Positions 33,622 through 41,289 of a stretch of DNA of 64,000 nt are shown piece by piece. Position 1 is the first letter of the stretch, and each line of letters starts with the position of its first letter. The stretch lies in contig JAEZCA010000051.1 of assembly GCA_023412665.1 (NCBI GenBank), positions 90,343 to 154,342 on the forward strand. Reading direction: 5' to 3'. Source of the stretch: Bacillota bacterium. GTDB lineage: Bacteria; Bacillota; Clostridia; Acetivibrionales; DTU013. The position numbers were made by a program, and so were the translations under genes. The notes beneath the pieces are model-generated. The model did no database searches. It saw only the letters and a program-made list of their open reading frames with translations, and had not been told where the DNA came from.

Positions 33622-33760
33622 GGGACTACTCATTTTTGCAGCTTTTGAACAAAACTATGTTCTGGAAAGCCTATTTCATAGCCCCATGGGCAAATGAACA
33701 ATAAAAATGAGAACTCTTATCACATATATTGTTCAAAAGTTGAAAAAGTGAGTAGTGCCC
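33622..33760. repeat. MITE-like element / large inverted repeat
   Basis: GGGACTACTCATTTTTGCAGC (start of the left arm, 33622-33652) is repeated inverted at 33729-33760, where the arm ends AGTGAGTAGTGCCC. Roughly 31-base arms match with a few mismatches and enclose about 76 bases. No coding capacity and no obvious target duplication. Could be a non-autonomous transposon or a structured RNA. Confidence 0.6.
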
Positions 33761-33828
33761 TCTGCTTTTACCATCCATCTTAGTTTCAAAGGCCTGCAAA
33801 CGGTCTGGAAAATACTCTAAAAAGCGTT

Positions 33829-33854
33829 AAAAAGCCTGATAAATCAGGCTTTTC
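33829..33854 (-). terminator. terminator of tRNA-Ala
   Basis: On the minus strand AAAGCCTGAT-TT-ATCAGGCTTTTT, 10 bases past the tRNA end. Confidence 0.85.
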
Positions 33855-33864
33855 AGACAAATTA

Positions 33865-33939
33865 TGGTGGAGCTGATGGGATTTGAACCCACGGCTTTCA
33901 CAATGCGAATGTGACACTCTCCCTCTGAGTTACAGCCCC
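33865..33939 (-). tRNA. tRNA-Ala (anticodon CGC)
   Basis: 75 nt with encoded CCA. Acceptor GGGGCTG/CAGCTCC includes the G3-U70 wobble that identifies alanine tRNAs. D-stem ACTC/GAGT with a short 7-base loop, anticodon stem TCACA/TGTGA with loop TTCGCAT (anticodon CGC, reads GCG), T-arm GTGGG/CCCAT with TTCAAAT. Own promoter and terminator flank it. Confidence 0.9.
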
Positions 33940-33964
33940 GTTTGTTTATCATCAGAACAACACC

Positions 33965-33993
33965 AATATACACCATTCAAAAAAATAGTTCAA
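33965..33993 (-). promoter_or_regulatory. SigA promoter of tRNA-Ala
   Basis: Minus strand TTGAAC (33988-33993), 17-base spacer, TATATT (33965-33970), about 25 bases before the tRNA. Confidence 0.7.
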
Positions 33994-34059
33994 TGGTATT
34001 AAATAATATTGTTGGCGCAACATTGTCTCCTTTTTTTATCTTAGTTTTACAATTCTGTA

Positions 34060-34088
34060 TTGACAAGATATTAAAGGTGATATATTAT
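34060..34088 (+). promoter_or_regulatory. SigA promoter of the membrane protein-XRE-hydrolase unit
   Basis: TTGACA (34060-34065), 17-base spacer, TATTAT (34083-34088), 100 bases before the first gene. It contains AAGGTGATAT, as does the promoter at 24779-24807. Confidence 0.75.
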
Positions 34089-34188
34089 ATGTGTAACCTT
34101 TATTACTCATTTTGTACAACTAGCGTTACTTTATGAGTAAATTAAGTTATAATGAGGCGATAGATGTCTAAAAAAGGAGATGTGTAGA

Positions 34189-34632
34189 ATGGAAAAAAAA
34201 GTAGTAGGCCGCACAGTCGCTTATCTGGTTTCGAGAGATGTGCTATTGTTTATTTTGGTTTTTTCTCACACTGTTATCAGCACCAATCTACTTTCTGATG
34301 TTCATCCTGTTATACCGGCAGCATTGGGGATATGCGCAGTATTATGGGTCCTGTTTTTAACAAGGCTGATGAGACTTGTTTTCAAATTGAGAAAGGATGA
34401 TTACATCAATGCAGCATTTAAGGATGAGTATTTTTCAAATATAAAATTGAAAGCCGGTTTCAATGCTTATACAAGCATGATAATTACCGGGGTGCTTATA
34501 GCTGCCGTATCGCTTATATTTGAAGCTGCTTCATCGGGGATCATGATCCCTGTATATATTGCTTGCGAAATCATAATACTGTCCGGTGTTATTGCGGATG
34601 ATATCACTAAAATGTTGTCTGTGAGAGGTTAA
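34189..34632 (+). CDS. small integral membrane protein, unknown function
   Basis: 147 residues with four hydrophobic helices (about 16-34, 42-64, 95-117, 121-141) and a charged loop FKLRKDDYINAAFKDEYFSN between helices 2 and 3. The pattern resembles small membrane proteins (DUF3796/DUF2178-like) that pair with an XRE regulator. I cannot assign the exact family. Start: ATG at 34189 with GGAG 9 bases upstream; an in-frame ATG at 34180 overlaps the ribosome site. Followed after 4 bases by an XRE regulator gene. Confidence 0.75.
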   Translation: MEKKVVGRTVAYLVSRDVLLFILVFSHTVISTNLLSDVHPVIPAALGICAVLWVLFLTRLMRLVFKLRKDDYINAAFKDEYFSNIKLKAGFNAYTSMIITGVLIAAVSLIFEAASSGIMIPVYIACEIIILSGVIADDITKMLSVRG

Positions 34633-34636
34633 GCAT

Positions 34637-34852
34637 ATGAATAAAGAAGTATTAAAGAATAATTTAAAGGTTTACAGGGCTAAATTCGGCCTGACACAGG
34701 AAGAGCTGGCAATAAAGGTAGGTGTGACCAGAAAAACCATCAACACCATTGAAAACGGAGTTTTTATACCCTCTGCCCTGCTGGCATTGAAAATTGCCAA
34801 AGTGTTTAATGAGACAGTAGAGAATATATTTTATATTGAAGGGGGTATTTAA
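34637..34852 (+). CDS. XRE-family helix-turn-helix regulator
   Basis: 71-residue single-domain HTH_3 protein: LKVYRAKFGLTQEELAIKVGVTRKTINTIENGVFIPSALLALKIAKVFNETVENIF. Closest in pattern to the YozG-type small regulators found next to small membrane proteins. Co-transcribed with the membrane protein upstream (4-base gap) and the hydrolase downstream (2-base gap). It may autoregulate this unit. Confidence 0.9.
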   Translation: MNKEVLKNNLKVYRAKFGLTQEELAIKVGVTRKTINTIENGVFIPSALLALKIAKVFNETVENIFYIEGGI

Positions 34853-34854
34853 AA

Positions 34855-35730
34855 ATGTCAGACAGCGAAAAAATGATAAAGCTGCATGATGGCAGAACAC
34901 TTGGATATTTTGAATTCGGTTCTCCAAACGGCAAGCCGGTTTTCTATTTCCACGGAGGAGGGGTAGGTTCCGGTATATATGCAAAATCAATCAGTTTACA
35001 TGCTGCGAGATATAATATCCGTTTGATTTCTCCCGACAGACCGGGGATAGGCATTTCTGATCCCCAAAATGGCCGGACCCTTTCAGATTGGTCCAAAGAT
35101 GTAATACAACTGGCTGATGCTCTGGAGCTGCCTACATTTTCAATATTGAGCCAATCCGCAGGAAGTGCTTATGCATTCGCATGCATGCGAATGTACCCTG
35201 GCAGAGTAATTAAGTCTTCTATTGTTTCGGGACTTTATCCGATGCATGATAAATCACTCAGGAAAGGGCTTCCCCCGGCAAGCCGCTTTATGGCAAACAT
35301 GCTTGTGAAATCTCCGGATTGGGTCATCAAAAAAATGTTTGCAGGAACAAAGGCGCAGATTGACAAGGACCCTGCAGCCGTTCGAATGAAATTGAAGAAA
35401 AAGGCTCTGCCGGTAGAAGGGAAGATCTTTGAAGACTCTTCTTTCATGAATGTATACCTGGAAAGCATAAAACATGCTAATAAACAGGGCACGGAAGCAA
35501 TTGCAGCTGACTTTCAGATTTGCTTTGCAGACTGGGGGTTCGGGCTTTCAGAAATAAAAAACAAGGTACATATCTGGCATGGTGAAAAGGATACAAGTTC
35601 ACCGGTACTTCTGGCAAAGAGGAATGAGCAACTCCTTGCCAACTGCAGTGCAGTATACTTCCCCGATGATACACATATGTCAGTTCTTCATCGCCACATA
35701 GATGAGATTTTATCCACTTTCATTATGTAG
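34855..35730 (+). CDS. alpha/beta hydrolase
   Basis: 291 residues with the alpha/beta hydrolase core: oxyanion loop VFYFHGGGVGSG (near 31), SPDRPGIGISDP, nucleophile elbow LSQSAGSAYAFA (serine near 103), acid WHGEKDTSS (near 243) and the terminal His in PDDTHMSVLHRH (near 275). The S-Q-S-A-G elbow departs slightly from G-x-S-x-G. The substrate cannot be predicted. Third gene of the unit starting at 34189, so possibly controlled by the small XRE protein. Confidence 0.88.
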   Translation: MSDSEKMIKLHDGRTLGYFEFGSPNGKPVFYFHGGGVGSGIYAKSISLHAARYNIRLISPDRPGIGISDPQNGRTLSDWSKDVIQLADALELPTFSILSQSAGSAYAFACMRMYPGRVIKSSIVSGLYPMHDKSLRKGLPPASRFMANMLVKSPDWVIKKMFAGTKAQIDKDPAAVRMKLKKKALPVEGKIFEDSSFMNVYLESIKHANKQGTEAIAADFQICFADWGFGLSEIKNKVHIWHGEKDTSSPVLLAKRNEQLLANCSAVYFPDDTHMSVLHRHIDEILSTFIM

Positions 35731-35808
35731 AAAACTCATTTACTTATAGCATTAAGATCACAGAGATCATGTGACATTGTTCAACATGGTCTCTATCACT
35801 TTTCCATA

Positions 35809-35840
35809 TTGTCAACCAAATAAAATAATTTGGTTGACAA
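35809..35840 (+). promoter_or_regulatory. BirA biotin operator upstream of bioY
   Basis: Perfect palindrome TTGTCAACC (35809-35817), 14-base AT-rich spacer, GGTTGACAA (35832-35840). This matches the bacterial BirA operator pattern. Its right half overlaps the -35 box of the bioY promoter, so BirA-biotinyl-AMP would block transcription when biotin is plentiful. Confidence 0.85.
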
Positions 35841-35862
35841 ATGTCTTTTTTCTGGTTATCCT
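35834..35862 (+). promoter_or_regulatory. SigA promoter of bioY
   Basis: TTGACA (35834-35839), 17-base spacer, TATCCT (35857-35862), inside and just after the BirA palindrome. Confidence 0.6.
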
Positions 35863-35910
35863 TTATTGGTATAGAAAATTGATTCGCCATAGGCATGAAA
35901 GGACTTAAGC

Positions 35911-36483
35911 ATGAAACTTACAGTAAAAGAATTGATACTTACTGCGCTTTTTACAGCGCTTATGGTAGCAGGTGCATTCGTCAGGATACCCTTTCCCCTT
36001 CTGCCTGTTACACTGCAGCCCTTCATATGTGCCCTTGCAGGTATGGTACTCGGTTCAAGACTCGGAGCACTCTCCATGACAGTATACACCTTGCTTGGAT
36101 TGGCAGGAGTGCCCGTATTTGCAAATGGCGGCGGCATAGCCTATATATTCGAAAAGAACTTTGGATTTATCCTCGGGTTCATAGCAGGAGCAGCTGTAAT
36201 AGGAAAAATATCCTCAGCAATAAAAAGACCAACCGCAGTAAAAAATCTAAAAGCGCTGATGCCTGGCCTTGCTGTGATTTATATAACGGGTATTGCATAC
36301 ATGCTGCTGATAATGCGTGTATATCTGGGAAATGAACAAATAAGCCTGATGTTTGTGCTTGCAGCCAATGTTCCTTATATTATTAAGGACACTGTTCTTT
36401 ACATTATAATAGCAATTGCAGGCGCATCACTGCTGCCTGCAATAAGAAAAGCACTTCCCGGCATCACCCCGGAGCGTGGTTAA
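35911..36483 (+). CDS. bioY: Biotin transporter BioY (ECF S-component)
   Basis: 190-residue membrane protein, six helices. BioY hallmarks: ILTALFTALMVAGAFVRIPF, PFICALAGMVLGSRLGALSM and LLGLAGVPVFANGGGIAYIF (the substrate-binding region). Acts as the biotin-binding subunit, with an ECF energising module not present in this window, or alone. Expression is expected to be repressed by BirA (operator at 35809-35840). AAAGGA lies 7 bases before the ATG. Its stop overlaps the end of the convergent YgiT-type gene. Confidence 0.93.
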   Translation: MKLTVKELILTALFTALMVAGAFVRIPFPLLPVTLQPFICALAGMVLGSRLGALSMTVYTLLGLAGVPVFANGGGIAYIFEKNFGFILGFIAGAAVIGKISSAIKRPTAVKNLKALMPGLAVIYITGIAYMLLIMRVYLGNEQISLMFVLAANVPYIIKDTVLYIIIAIAGASLLPAIRKALPGITPERG

Positions 36484-36722
36484 TAAAGCTTCTTTGACAT
36501 ATCTTCATAATTGAACAGTATGGATTTGTGCTCAAGACTTCTGTCCTGTATATACCTGAATACATCCTGCGTTTCCTTTGACAGGAATGTTTCCTTGCAG
36601 CTGTCGCAGTAATATACGGGTGCATTGGTCAAGGTGATTATTTTGCCATTTATCTTTTTTTGTGCATTTATGCTGTGTATTGAAGTATTTTTACCGCAAA
36701 ACAGGCATTTGATTATTCTCAT
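36480..36722 (-). CDS. YgiT-type zinc-finger protein
   Basis: 80 residues with two Cys pairs: CLFCGKNT near residue 6 and YYCDSCKETFLSKETQDVF near 38, the YgiT/MqsA N-terminal zinc-binding pattern. It lacks the C-terminal helix-turn-helix of MqsA, and no MqsR-like toxin is adjacent, so a toxin-antitoxin role is not supported. It follows capA on the other side of a 22-base gap. Confidence 0.75.
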   Translation of the reverse strand: MRIIKCLFCGKNTSIHSINAQKKINGKIITLTNAPVYYCDSCKETFLSKETQDVFRYIQDRSLEHKSILFNYEDMSKKLY

Positions 36723-36744
36723 CGGTCTCTCCTTTACTTATGTC

Positions 36745-37983
36745 TTATTTGTATACCAGAATGTCATCTTTTATCACAGGCTCTGAACCAAGTTCTGCAC
36801 TGAGCGACGACTGCCTCTTAAGTATTGCTGACGCATCGGTGCCGGTCTGTACATCGACATGGGATTTTTCCAGTATCCTTACTGGAATCGCAGTCAACGC
36901 CGTCAGCTCAGTACCCTTGTATTTCATATCTACAATGAATGACTCCATGTTTTCATGTTCATTCTGGTCGAACATAATGTTTCCCATGCTGTACAGAATA
37001 GGCTTACCTTTGTATATCTCAATGCCCTGGAACTGATGGGGATGATGACCCAGTATAAGGTCCGCCCCATCGTCGATTAGCTTGTGGGCAAATTCCACCT
37101 GTTCGGGAGTGATTCGAAAGCTCTCCTCAATTCCCCAATGCAGCGACACTGCCAGCAGATCCACCTGACCTCTGGCCTTTTCTATATCTTCCTTTATCAG
37201 CTCATACTTTCTGGGAGCTACACCTGATTTTTCGGGTCCCGCTGCAAATGAAAGGTACGGGTCTCCGGCAAATATGATCTCAGCCATGTCCGTGTATGCC
37301 AGAAGTCCGATTTTAAGACCGTTTTTCTCAATGATTGCAAGCTTCCTTGCTTCATCGAGGTTCTTGCCGCCGCCGGCGTGCACGATGCCATTCTGATCCA
37401 GCAGCTCCATTGTGTCAAACAGGCCCTTCTCATAATAATCCAGAATATGATTATTTGACAGACTGACCAGATTGAACCCCGCTGATGTCAAAGCAGTCAT
37501 GGCTTCCGGTTTTGCCTTCAGCACGATCTTCCCGTTTTTGTTCAGGCCCTTCTCACTTGAAGTCAAAGGGTTCTCAAGATTTCCAAATACGACATCTCCA
37601 ACATCAAGACTGGACTTCACATTTTCAAAAGCCATTTCATAATTGCCTTTTTTCTCTATCCAGTAAGCTACTCCTCTGCCGAGCATTATATCTCCAACAG
37701 CTATAAACCGGAGTTCCGGCAGCTCAGGCACAATGACAGCTTCCGGAGTATCTGAAGCTTCAGGCACATCCTTGTGATCATTATCCGGCTGCAACTCATC
37801 TTTAGCCGATCCGTCCTCCAAAGTCCCCTCATCAACGCTTTCAGTCAGGGAACTGTCAGGCTGTGCTTCTCCAAATGCCTGTCTGTCCTTGTATGTGTCG
37901 CTGTTTGATATGATCAATATAGCCGCTGTGACGCCGACTAACAGTATTACAGCAATAATAGTAAGTATTTTTACGAGTTTCAT
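36745..37983 (-). CDS. CapA-family (PGA_cap) metallophosphatase-fold protein
   Basis: 412 residues: an N-terminal membrane anchor (5-27), a Ser/Asp/Glu-rich linker (30-88), then a CapA domain with RFIAVGDIMLGRGVAYW, VVFGNLENPLTSS, NLVSLSNNHILDYYEKG, VSLHWGIEE and DLILGHHPHQFQGIEIYKG. These motifs mark the calcineurin-like CapA fold linked to poly-gamma-glutamate or other capsule formation. No capB/capC neighbours are present, so the substrate is unknown. It probably acts outside the cell, tethered to the membrane. Confidence 0.88.
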   Translation of the reverse strand: MKLVKILTIIAVILLVGVTAAILIISNSDTYKDRQAFGEAQPDSSLTESVDEGTLEDGSAKDELQPDNDHKDVPEASDTPEAVIVPELPELRFIAVGDIMLGRGVAYWIEKKGNYEMAFENVKSSLDVGDVVFGNLENPLTSSEKGLNKNGKIVLKAKPEAMTALTSAGFNLVSLSNNHILDYYEKGLFDTMELLDQNGIVHAGGGKNLDEARKLAIIEKNGLKIGLLAYTDMAEIIFAGDPYLSFAAGPEKSGVAPRKYELIKEDIEKARGQVDLLAVSLHWGIEESFRITPEQVEFAHKLIDDGADLILGHHPHQFQGIEIYKGKPILYSMGNIMFDQNEHENMESFIVDMKYKGTELTALTAIPVRILEKSHVDVQTGTDASAILKRQSSLSAELGSEPVIKDDILVYK

Positions 37984-38116
37984 AACCTATCTCCTGAATT
38001 TATTGAAGGTTTTACCTATGAAAAATATAATAACACTAATCATGTAATCTGTCACCCATTTGAGAAGCACAATCACCCTGCCTCGTACCGTAAACCGCGA
38101 AGGCATATCAAGAATC

Positions 38117-38145
38117 AAAAAAAAGCCGTATGTCACACATACAGC
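38117..38145 (-). terminator. orphan intrinsic terminator
   Basis: Minus strand GCTGTATGT-GTG-ACATACGGC followed by eight T. No minus-strand gene ends nearby (the closest ends at 38647, with ymaF on the other strand between). It may end readthrough from that operon or a small RNA of its own. Confidence 0.75.
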
Positions 38146-38277
38146 TAATCAATAGGGGGGCGTTTACTTCTATATACCACAAAAATCGATTGTCTAATAA
38201 AAAAATAACAAGATATACAACTTATATTCGATTTTTTTCTGAGCAATATAATAATATGATATAGTGCGGAGGCAATT

Positions 38278-38598
38278 ATGAAATCTCATGTTCACAAATT
38301 CAGATTTGACTGCAGGGTCGAAAACGGCCATACCCACAGGCTGATTGGGTACGCAGGCTCTATGCTGGGTGTGGAAAGCCTGCATTTTCATTTCTATTAC
38401 GGCGTGTCTTCGTACATGGATCATACCCACTACTTCTGCGGCATAACAGGTCTGCCCGTGAAAACTGAAAACGGCCATATACACAGGATGGAAGGCCTCC
38501 TTGAGAGCAATGCCCGCCATGAACACAAATATAAAGGATATACCTCGGAAGATATATCCTATATTAGTTCAGCCCAAATTATCAGTTTTGTACGTTGA
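38278..38598 (+). CDS. ymaF: YmaF-like histidine-rich protein
   Basis: 106 residues with repeated H-x-H units (KSHVHKF, NGHTHRLIG, LHFHFYYG, DHTHYF, NGHIHRM, RHEHKY), the pattern of the YmaF family of Firmicutes. The histidines suggest metal binding, but the function is unknown. CGGAGG lies 5 bases before the ATG. It stands alone between two minus-strand units. Confidence 0.85.
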   Translation: MKSHVHKFRFDCRVENGHTHRLIGYAGSMLGVESLHFHFYYGVSSYMDHTHYFCGITGLPVKTENGHIHRMEGLLESNARHEHKYKGYTSEDISYISSAQIISFVR

Positions 38599-38646
38599 AC
38601 AATGTCACAGTCCCCATTCTCTATACGATTGAATAAAAACATGCTC

Positions 38647-39180
38647 CTAATATTCCATTCCAAGCCTGAGGGCTTTCATTTCCTCCGGGATAAGATAATG
38701 CTTCTTCTCCGGCAGTACTTTCATGAGACCTTTTTCAAAATATTCGGCAGATACAGCACCGGTTTCGTTGATAAGCTTGCCCAGCATTATTATGTTTGCA
38801 TATGCCAGGTTTCCCATATCTGAAGCTATCTGCGTAGCCGGGATCTCGAAAATCCTTATGTCCTTTCTTTCCGGACTCCTGTTTACCAGCGAGCTGTCGA
38901 CCAGCAATATGCCGCCTGGTACCAGGTAATTCTCAAACTTGTCCAGTGACGGTCTGTTCATTGCCATTACTACCGTTGCGCTGTTAAGTATCGGGGAGCC
39001 TATCGGATCATCCGAAACGATAACGTGGCAGTTGGAGGTCCCGCCTCTCATTTCCGGTCCGTATGAAGGTAGAAATGAAACATGCTTGTTTTCAAGCATG
39101 CCGGCATATGCGATCAGCTTGCCTGCAGCCTGTATTCCCTGGCCTCCGAAGCCTGAAAATATTATATCTGTCTGCGCCAT
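38647..39180 (-). CDS. 2-oxoacid:ferredoxin oxidoreductase, gamma subunit
   Basis: 177 residues of the POR gamma family: IIFSGFGGQGIQAAGKLIAYAG at the N-terminus, FLPSYGPEMRGGTSNCHVIVSD, VVMAMNRPSLDKF. With the alpha, beta and ferredoxin subunits upstream it forms a four-subunit enzyme that decarboxylates a 2-oxoacid to acyl-CoA and reduces ferredoxin. Gene order delta-alpha-beta-gamma is typical of KorDABC/VorDBAC. Branched-chain 2-oxoacids or 2-oxoglutarate are the likely substrates; sequence motifs alone do not separate them. Confidence 0.9.
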   Translation of the reverse strand: MAQTDIIFSGFGGQGIQAAGKLIAYAGMLENKHVSFLPSYGPEMRGGTSNCHVIVSDDPIGSPILNSATVVMAMNRPSLDKFENYLVPGGILLVDSSLVNRSPERKDIRIFEIPATQIASDMGNLAYANIIMLGKLINETGAVSAEYFEKGLMKVLPEKKHYLIPEEMKALRLGMEY

Positions 39181-39183
39181 ATC

Positions 39184-39936
39184 CTACACCTCCAAATCCT
39201 TTCCTCTGAAGTTGCCCAGAGGGTATTCGGGAATCATCTTTTCCTCGACCCATTTCAGCGATTTAACCGGATCCATTCCCCAGTTTGTCGGGCAGGTGGA
39301 AAGCACTTCCACTATCGAGAAGCCCAGTCCTGCAAGCTGCACCTGGAAGGCCTTCTTGATAGCTTTTTTGGTATTGTTGAGGTTTTTTATATCATGTGTG
39401 GAAACACGCTCAACATATACTGCTCCCTTCAAGGTTGCAAGCATCTCACATACATTGACAGGATAGCCCTCTATCTCAGGCTTTCTGCCATAGGGCGAGG
39501 TAGTGGTCACCTGGCCTACCAGTGTCGTCGGAGCCATCTGACCTGATGTCATGCCGTAAATGGCATTGTTTATGAATATCGTGGTTATCTTCTCTCCTCT
39601 GTTGGCGGCATGTACGATTTCAGCAGTTCCGATGGCAGCCAGATCGCCGTCACCCTGATATGTGAATACAGCATTGTCAGGATGTACGCGCTTTATGCCC
39701 GTGGCGACTGCCGGAGCCCTGCCATGAGGCGCCTGCACCATGTCGCAGTTGAAATACAGGTAATTGTTATATGCACAGCCTACCGGAGAGACGCCTATCG
39801 TTTTACCCTCAATACCAAGCTCATCTATGACCTCGGCCACCATACGGTGTATGATGCCGTGGGTACATCCTGGGCAGTAATGCATATGTGTTTCCTTCAA
39901 GGCATGCGGTCTTTGAAATACTATAGCCATTGTCAT
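39184..39936 (-). CDS. 2-oxoacid:ferredoxin oxidoreductase, beta (thiamine pyrophosphate) subunit
   Basis: 250 residues. HYCPGCTHGIIHRMVAEV at residue ~18, the TPP/Mg site YQGDGDLAAIGTAEIVHAAN...IFINNAIYG (near 92-120) and MAPTTLVGQVTTTSPYGR. This subunit binds thiamine pyrophosphate and carries out the decarboxylation step. It starts 6 bases after the alpha gene and ends 3 bases before the gamma gene. Confidence 0.92.
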   Translation of the reverse strand: MTMAIVFQRPHALKETHMHYCPGCTHGIIHRMVAEVIDELGIEGKTIGVSPVGCAYNNYLYFNCDMVQAPHGRAPAVATGIKRVHPDNAVFTYQGDGDLAAIGTAEIVHAANRGEKITTIFINNAIYGMTSGQMAPTTLVGQVTTTSPYGRKPEIEGYPVNVCEMLATLKGAVYVERVSTHDIKNLNNTKKAIKKAFQVQLAGLGFSIVEVLSTCPTNWGMDPVKSLKWVEEKMIPEYPLGNFRGKDLEV

Positions 39937-39942
39937 TCCCCT

Positions 39943-40998
39943 TTACTTCAAAATTTCCTTGATTTTCTCCAATATCTCCTTCTGGGTGGGTATCATACCA
40001 CCCATCCTTCCAAGGAAGTGCACCGGCCTCTTACCGTTTAGAGAGAGCCTCACGTCCTCCACCATCTGACCTGCGCTCATTTCTACTGAAAGGAACGCCT
40101 TGGGGACCTCTGCATATTTTTCAAAAGCTGCCGTCGGGAAGGGCCACAGAGTTACAGGCCTGATAAGACCAACCTTGATGCCTTCCTTTTCCGCAGTCTT
40201 TATGACATTCTTTATTATTCTTGCTACTGTTCCATAAGCGGCTACTATGATGTCAGCGTCCTCGCAATTGTAAGTCTCCACCCTGGTTTCATTCTCTGTT
40301 ATCTGTCTGTACTTGGCCTGAAGCTTCAGATTATGCTTCTCCAGTATTTCAGGATCGATATATATCGAGGTTATCATGTTGTGTTCCCTGTTCATACCGG
40401 TTCCGGTCACAGCCCAGCTCTTATCTGCCTTAATGATTTCTTCATGATCTCTGAATTCGACACCCTCCATCATCTGTCCCAGCATGCCGTCACCCATGAT
40501 CATACAGAGCGTCCTGTATCTATCTGCTATATTAAAGGCGTCTACAACAAGCTCGTAAAGCTCCTGAACACTGCTGGGAGCCAATACTACCATCCTGTAA
40601 TCGCCATGGCCTCCGCCTTTAGTCGCCTGGAAATAATCGCACTGTGCTGCAAGTATTCCTCCGAGTCCCGGACCTGCCCTTACTATATTGACGATAACTG
40701 CCGGAAGCTCAGCACATGCCGAATATGATATTGCCTCCTGCTTGAGGCTAATGCCCGGGCTTGAAGAGGAGGTCATGACCCTTGCACCGGCGCTTGCAGC
40801 GCCGTATACCATGTTCATGGCCGCTATTTCACTTTCAGCCTGTATAAAAGTGCCGCCGTATTGAGGCATCTTTTTCGCAAAATAATGCGCCACCTCTGTC
40901 TGAGGTGTTATGGGATAGCCGAAGTAATGCCTGCAGCCTGCTCTCAATGCAGCCTCGGCGATGACCTCGTTACCCTTCATAAGTATTTTTTCTCCCAT
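39943..40998 (-). CDS. 2-oxoacid:ferredoxin oxidoreductase, alpha subunit
   Basis: 351 residues (VorB/KorA type). EAALRAGCRHYFGYPITPQTEV at the N-terminus, GGTFIQAESEIAAMNMVYGAASAG, TSSSSPGISLKQEAISY, and the C-terminal domain II IIVAAYGTVARIIKNVI and LWPFPTAAFEKYAE. Pairs with the beta subunit to form the active site. The gap to the ferredoxin gene upstream is about 16 bases. Confidence 0.92.
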   Translation of the reverse strand: MGEKILMKGNEVIAEAALRAGCRHYFGYPITPQTEVAHYFAKKMPQYGGTFIQAESEIAAMNMVYGAASAGARVMTSSSSPGISLKQEAISYSACAELPAVIVNIVRAGPGLGGILAAQCDYFQATKGGGHGDYRMVVLAPSSVQELYELVVDAFNIADRYRTLCMIMGDGMLGQMMEGVEFRDHEEIIKADKSWAVTGTGMNREHNMITSIYIDPEILEKHNLKLQAKYRQITENETRVETYNCEDADIIVAAYGTVARIIKNVIKTAEKEGIKVGLIRPVTLWPFPTAAFEKYAEVPKAFLSVEMSAGQMVEDVRLSLNGKRPVHFLGRMGGMIPTQKEILEKIKEILK

Positions 40999-41014
40999 TT
41001 AACTTATCCCCCTA

Positions 41015-41221
41015 TCACTTCTCTACTACTATGACGCAGTCAGGACAAATCGTTGCACAAAAAGCGCAGCCGATACACTTTTCCATATCTTTCACCGTTG
41101 CGGGGTGAAAGCCTTTAAGGTTCAGCTTTTCTTCATCCATTACAACTATTTTTTTAGGGCATACAGACACGCAAAGTCTGCAGCCCTTGCAGCGTTCTTC
41201 GCTGAAAGTAACCTTTGCCAT
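41015..41221 (-). CDS. 2-oxoacid:ferredoxin oxidoreductase, delta subunit (2[4Fe-4S] ferredoxin)
   Basis: 68-residue ferredoxin with two clusters: CKGCRLCVSVCP (residues ~10-21) and CIGCAFCATICP (~44-55). Transfers electrons from the alpha/beta core to soluble ferredoxin. ATG at 41221 with GAGGTG just upstream; a GTG 12 bases earlier is less likely. First of the four oxidoreductase genes. Confidence 0.92.
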   Translation of the reverse strand: MAKVTFSEERCKGCRLCVSVCPKKIVVMDEEKLNLKGFHPATVKDMEKCIGCAFCATICPDCVIVVEK

Positions 41222-41289
41222 ATCGCACCTCACATTCTAAAGCGATTTAAACTATTATAAACTTCATTTATGTCAAATGCAAGCAGAAA

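Larger units (their letters stand above)
33210..33864. other. non-coding region upstream of the response regulator
   Basis: 655 bases with no convincing gene. It contains an imperfect hairpin at 33508-33538 (AAGAGCCTGTCA/TGACCGGCCCTT), a 139-base element with 31-base inverted ends (33622-33760), and the terminator of tRNA-Ala (33829-33854). The 62-residue open frame on the plus strand (33249-33437) has no family features. Confidence 0.6.

Noticed and set aside
36480..36722. Antitoxin of an MqsR/MqsA-like toxin-antitoxin pair
   Set aside because: No toxin-like gene is adjacent and the DNA-binding half of MqsA is missing.
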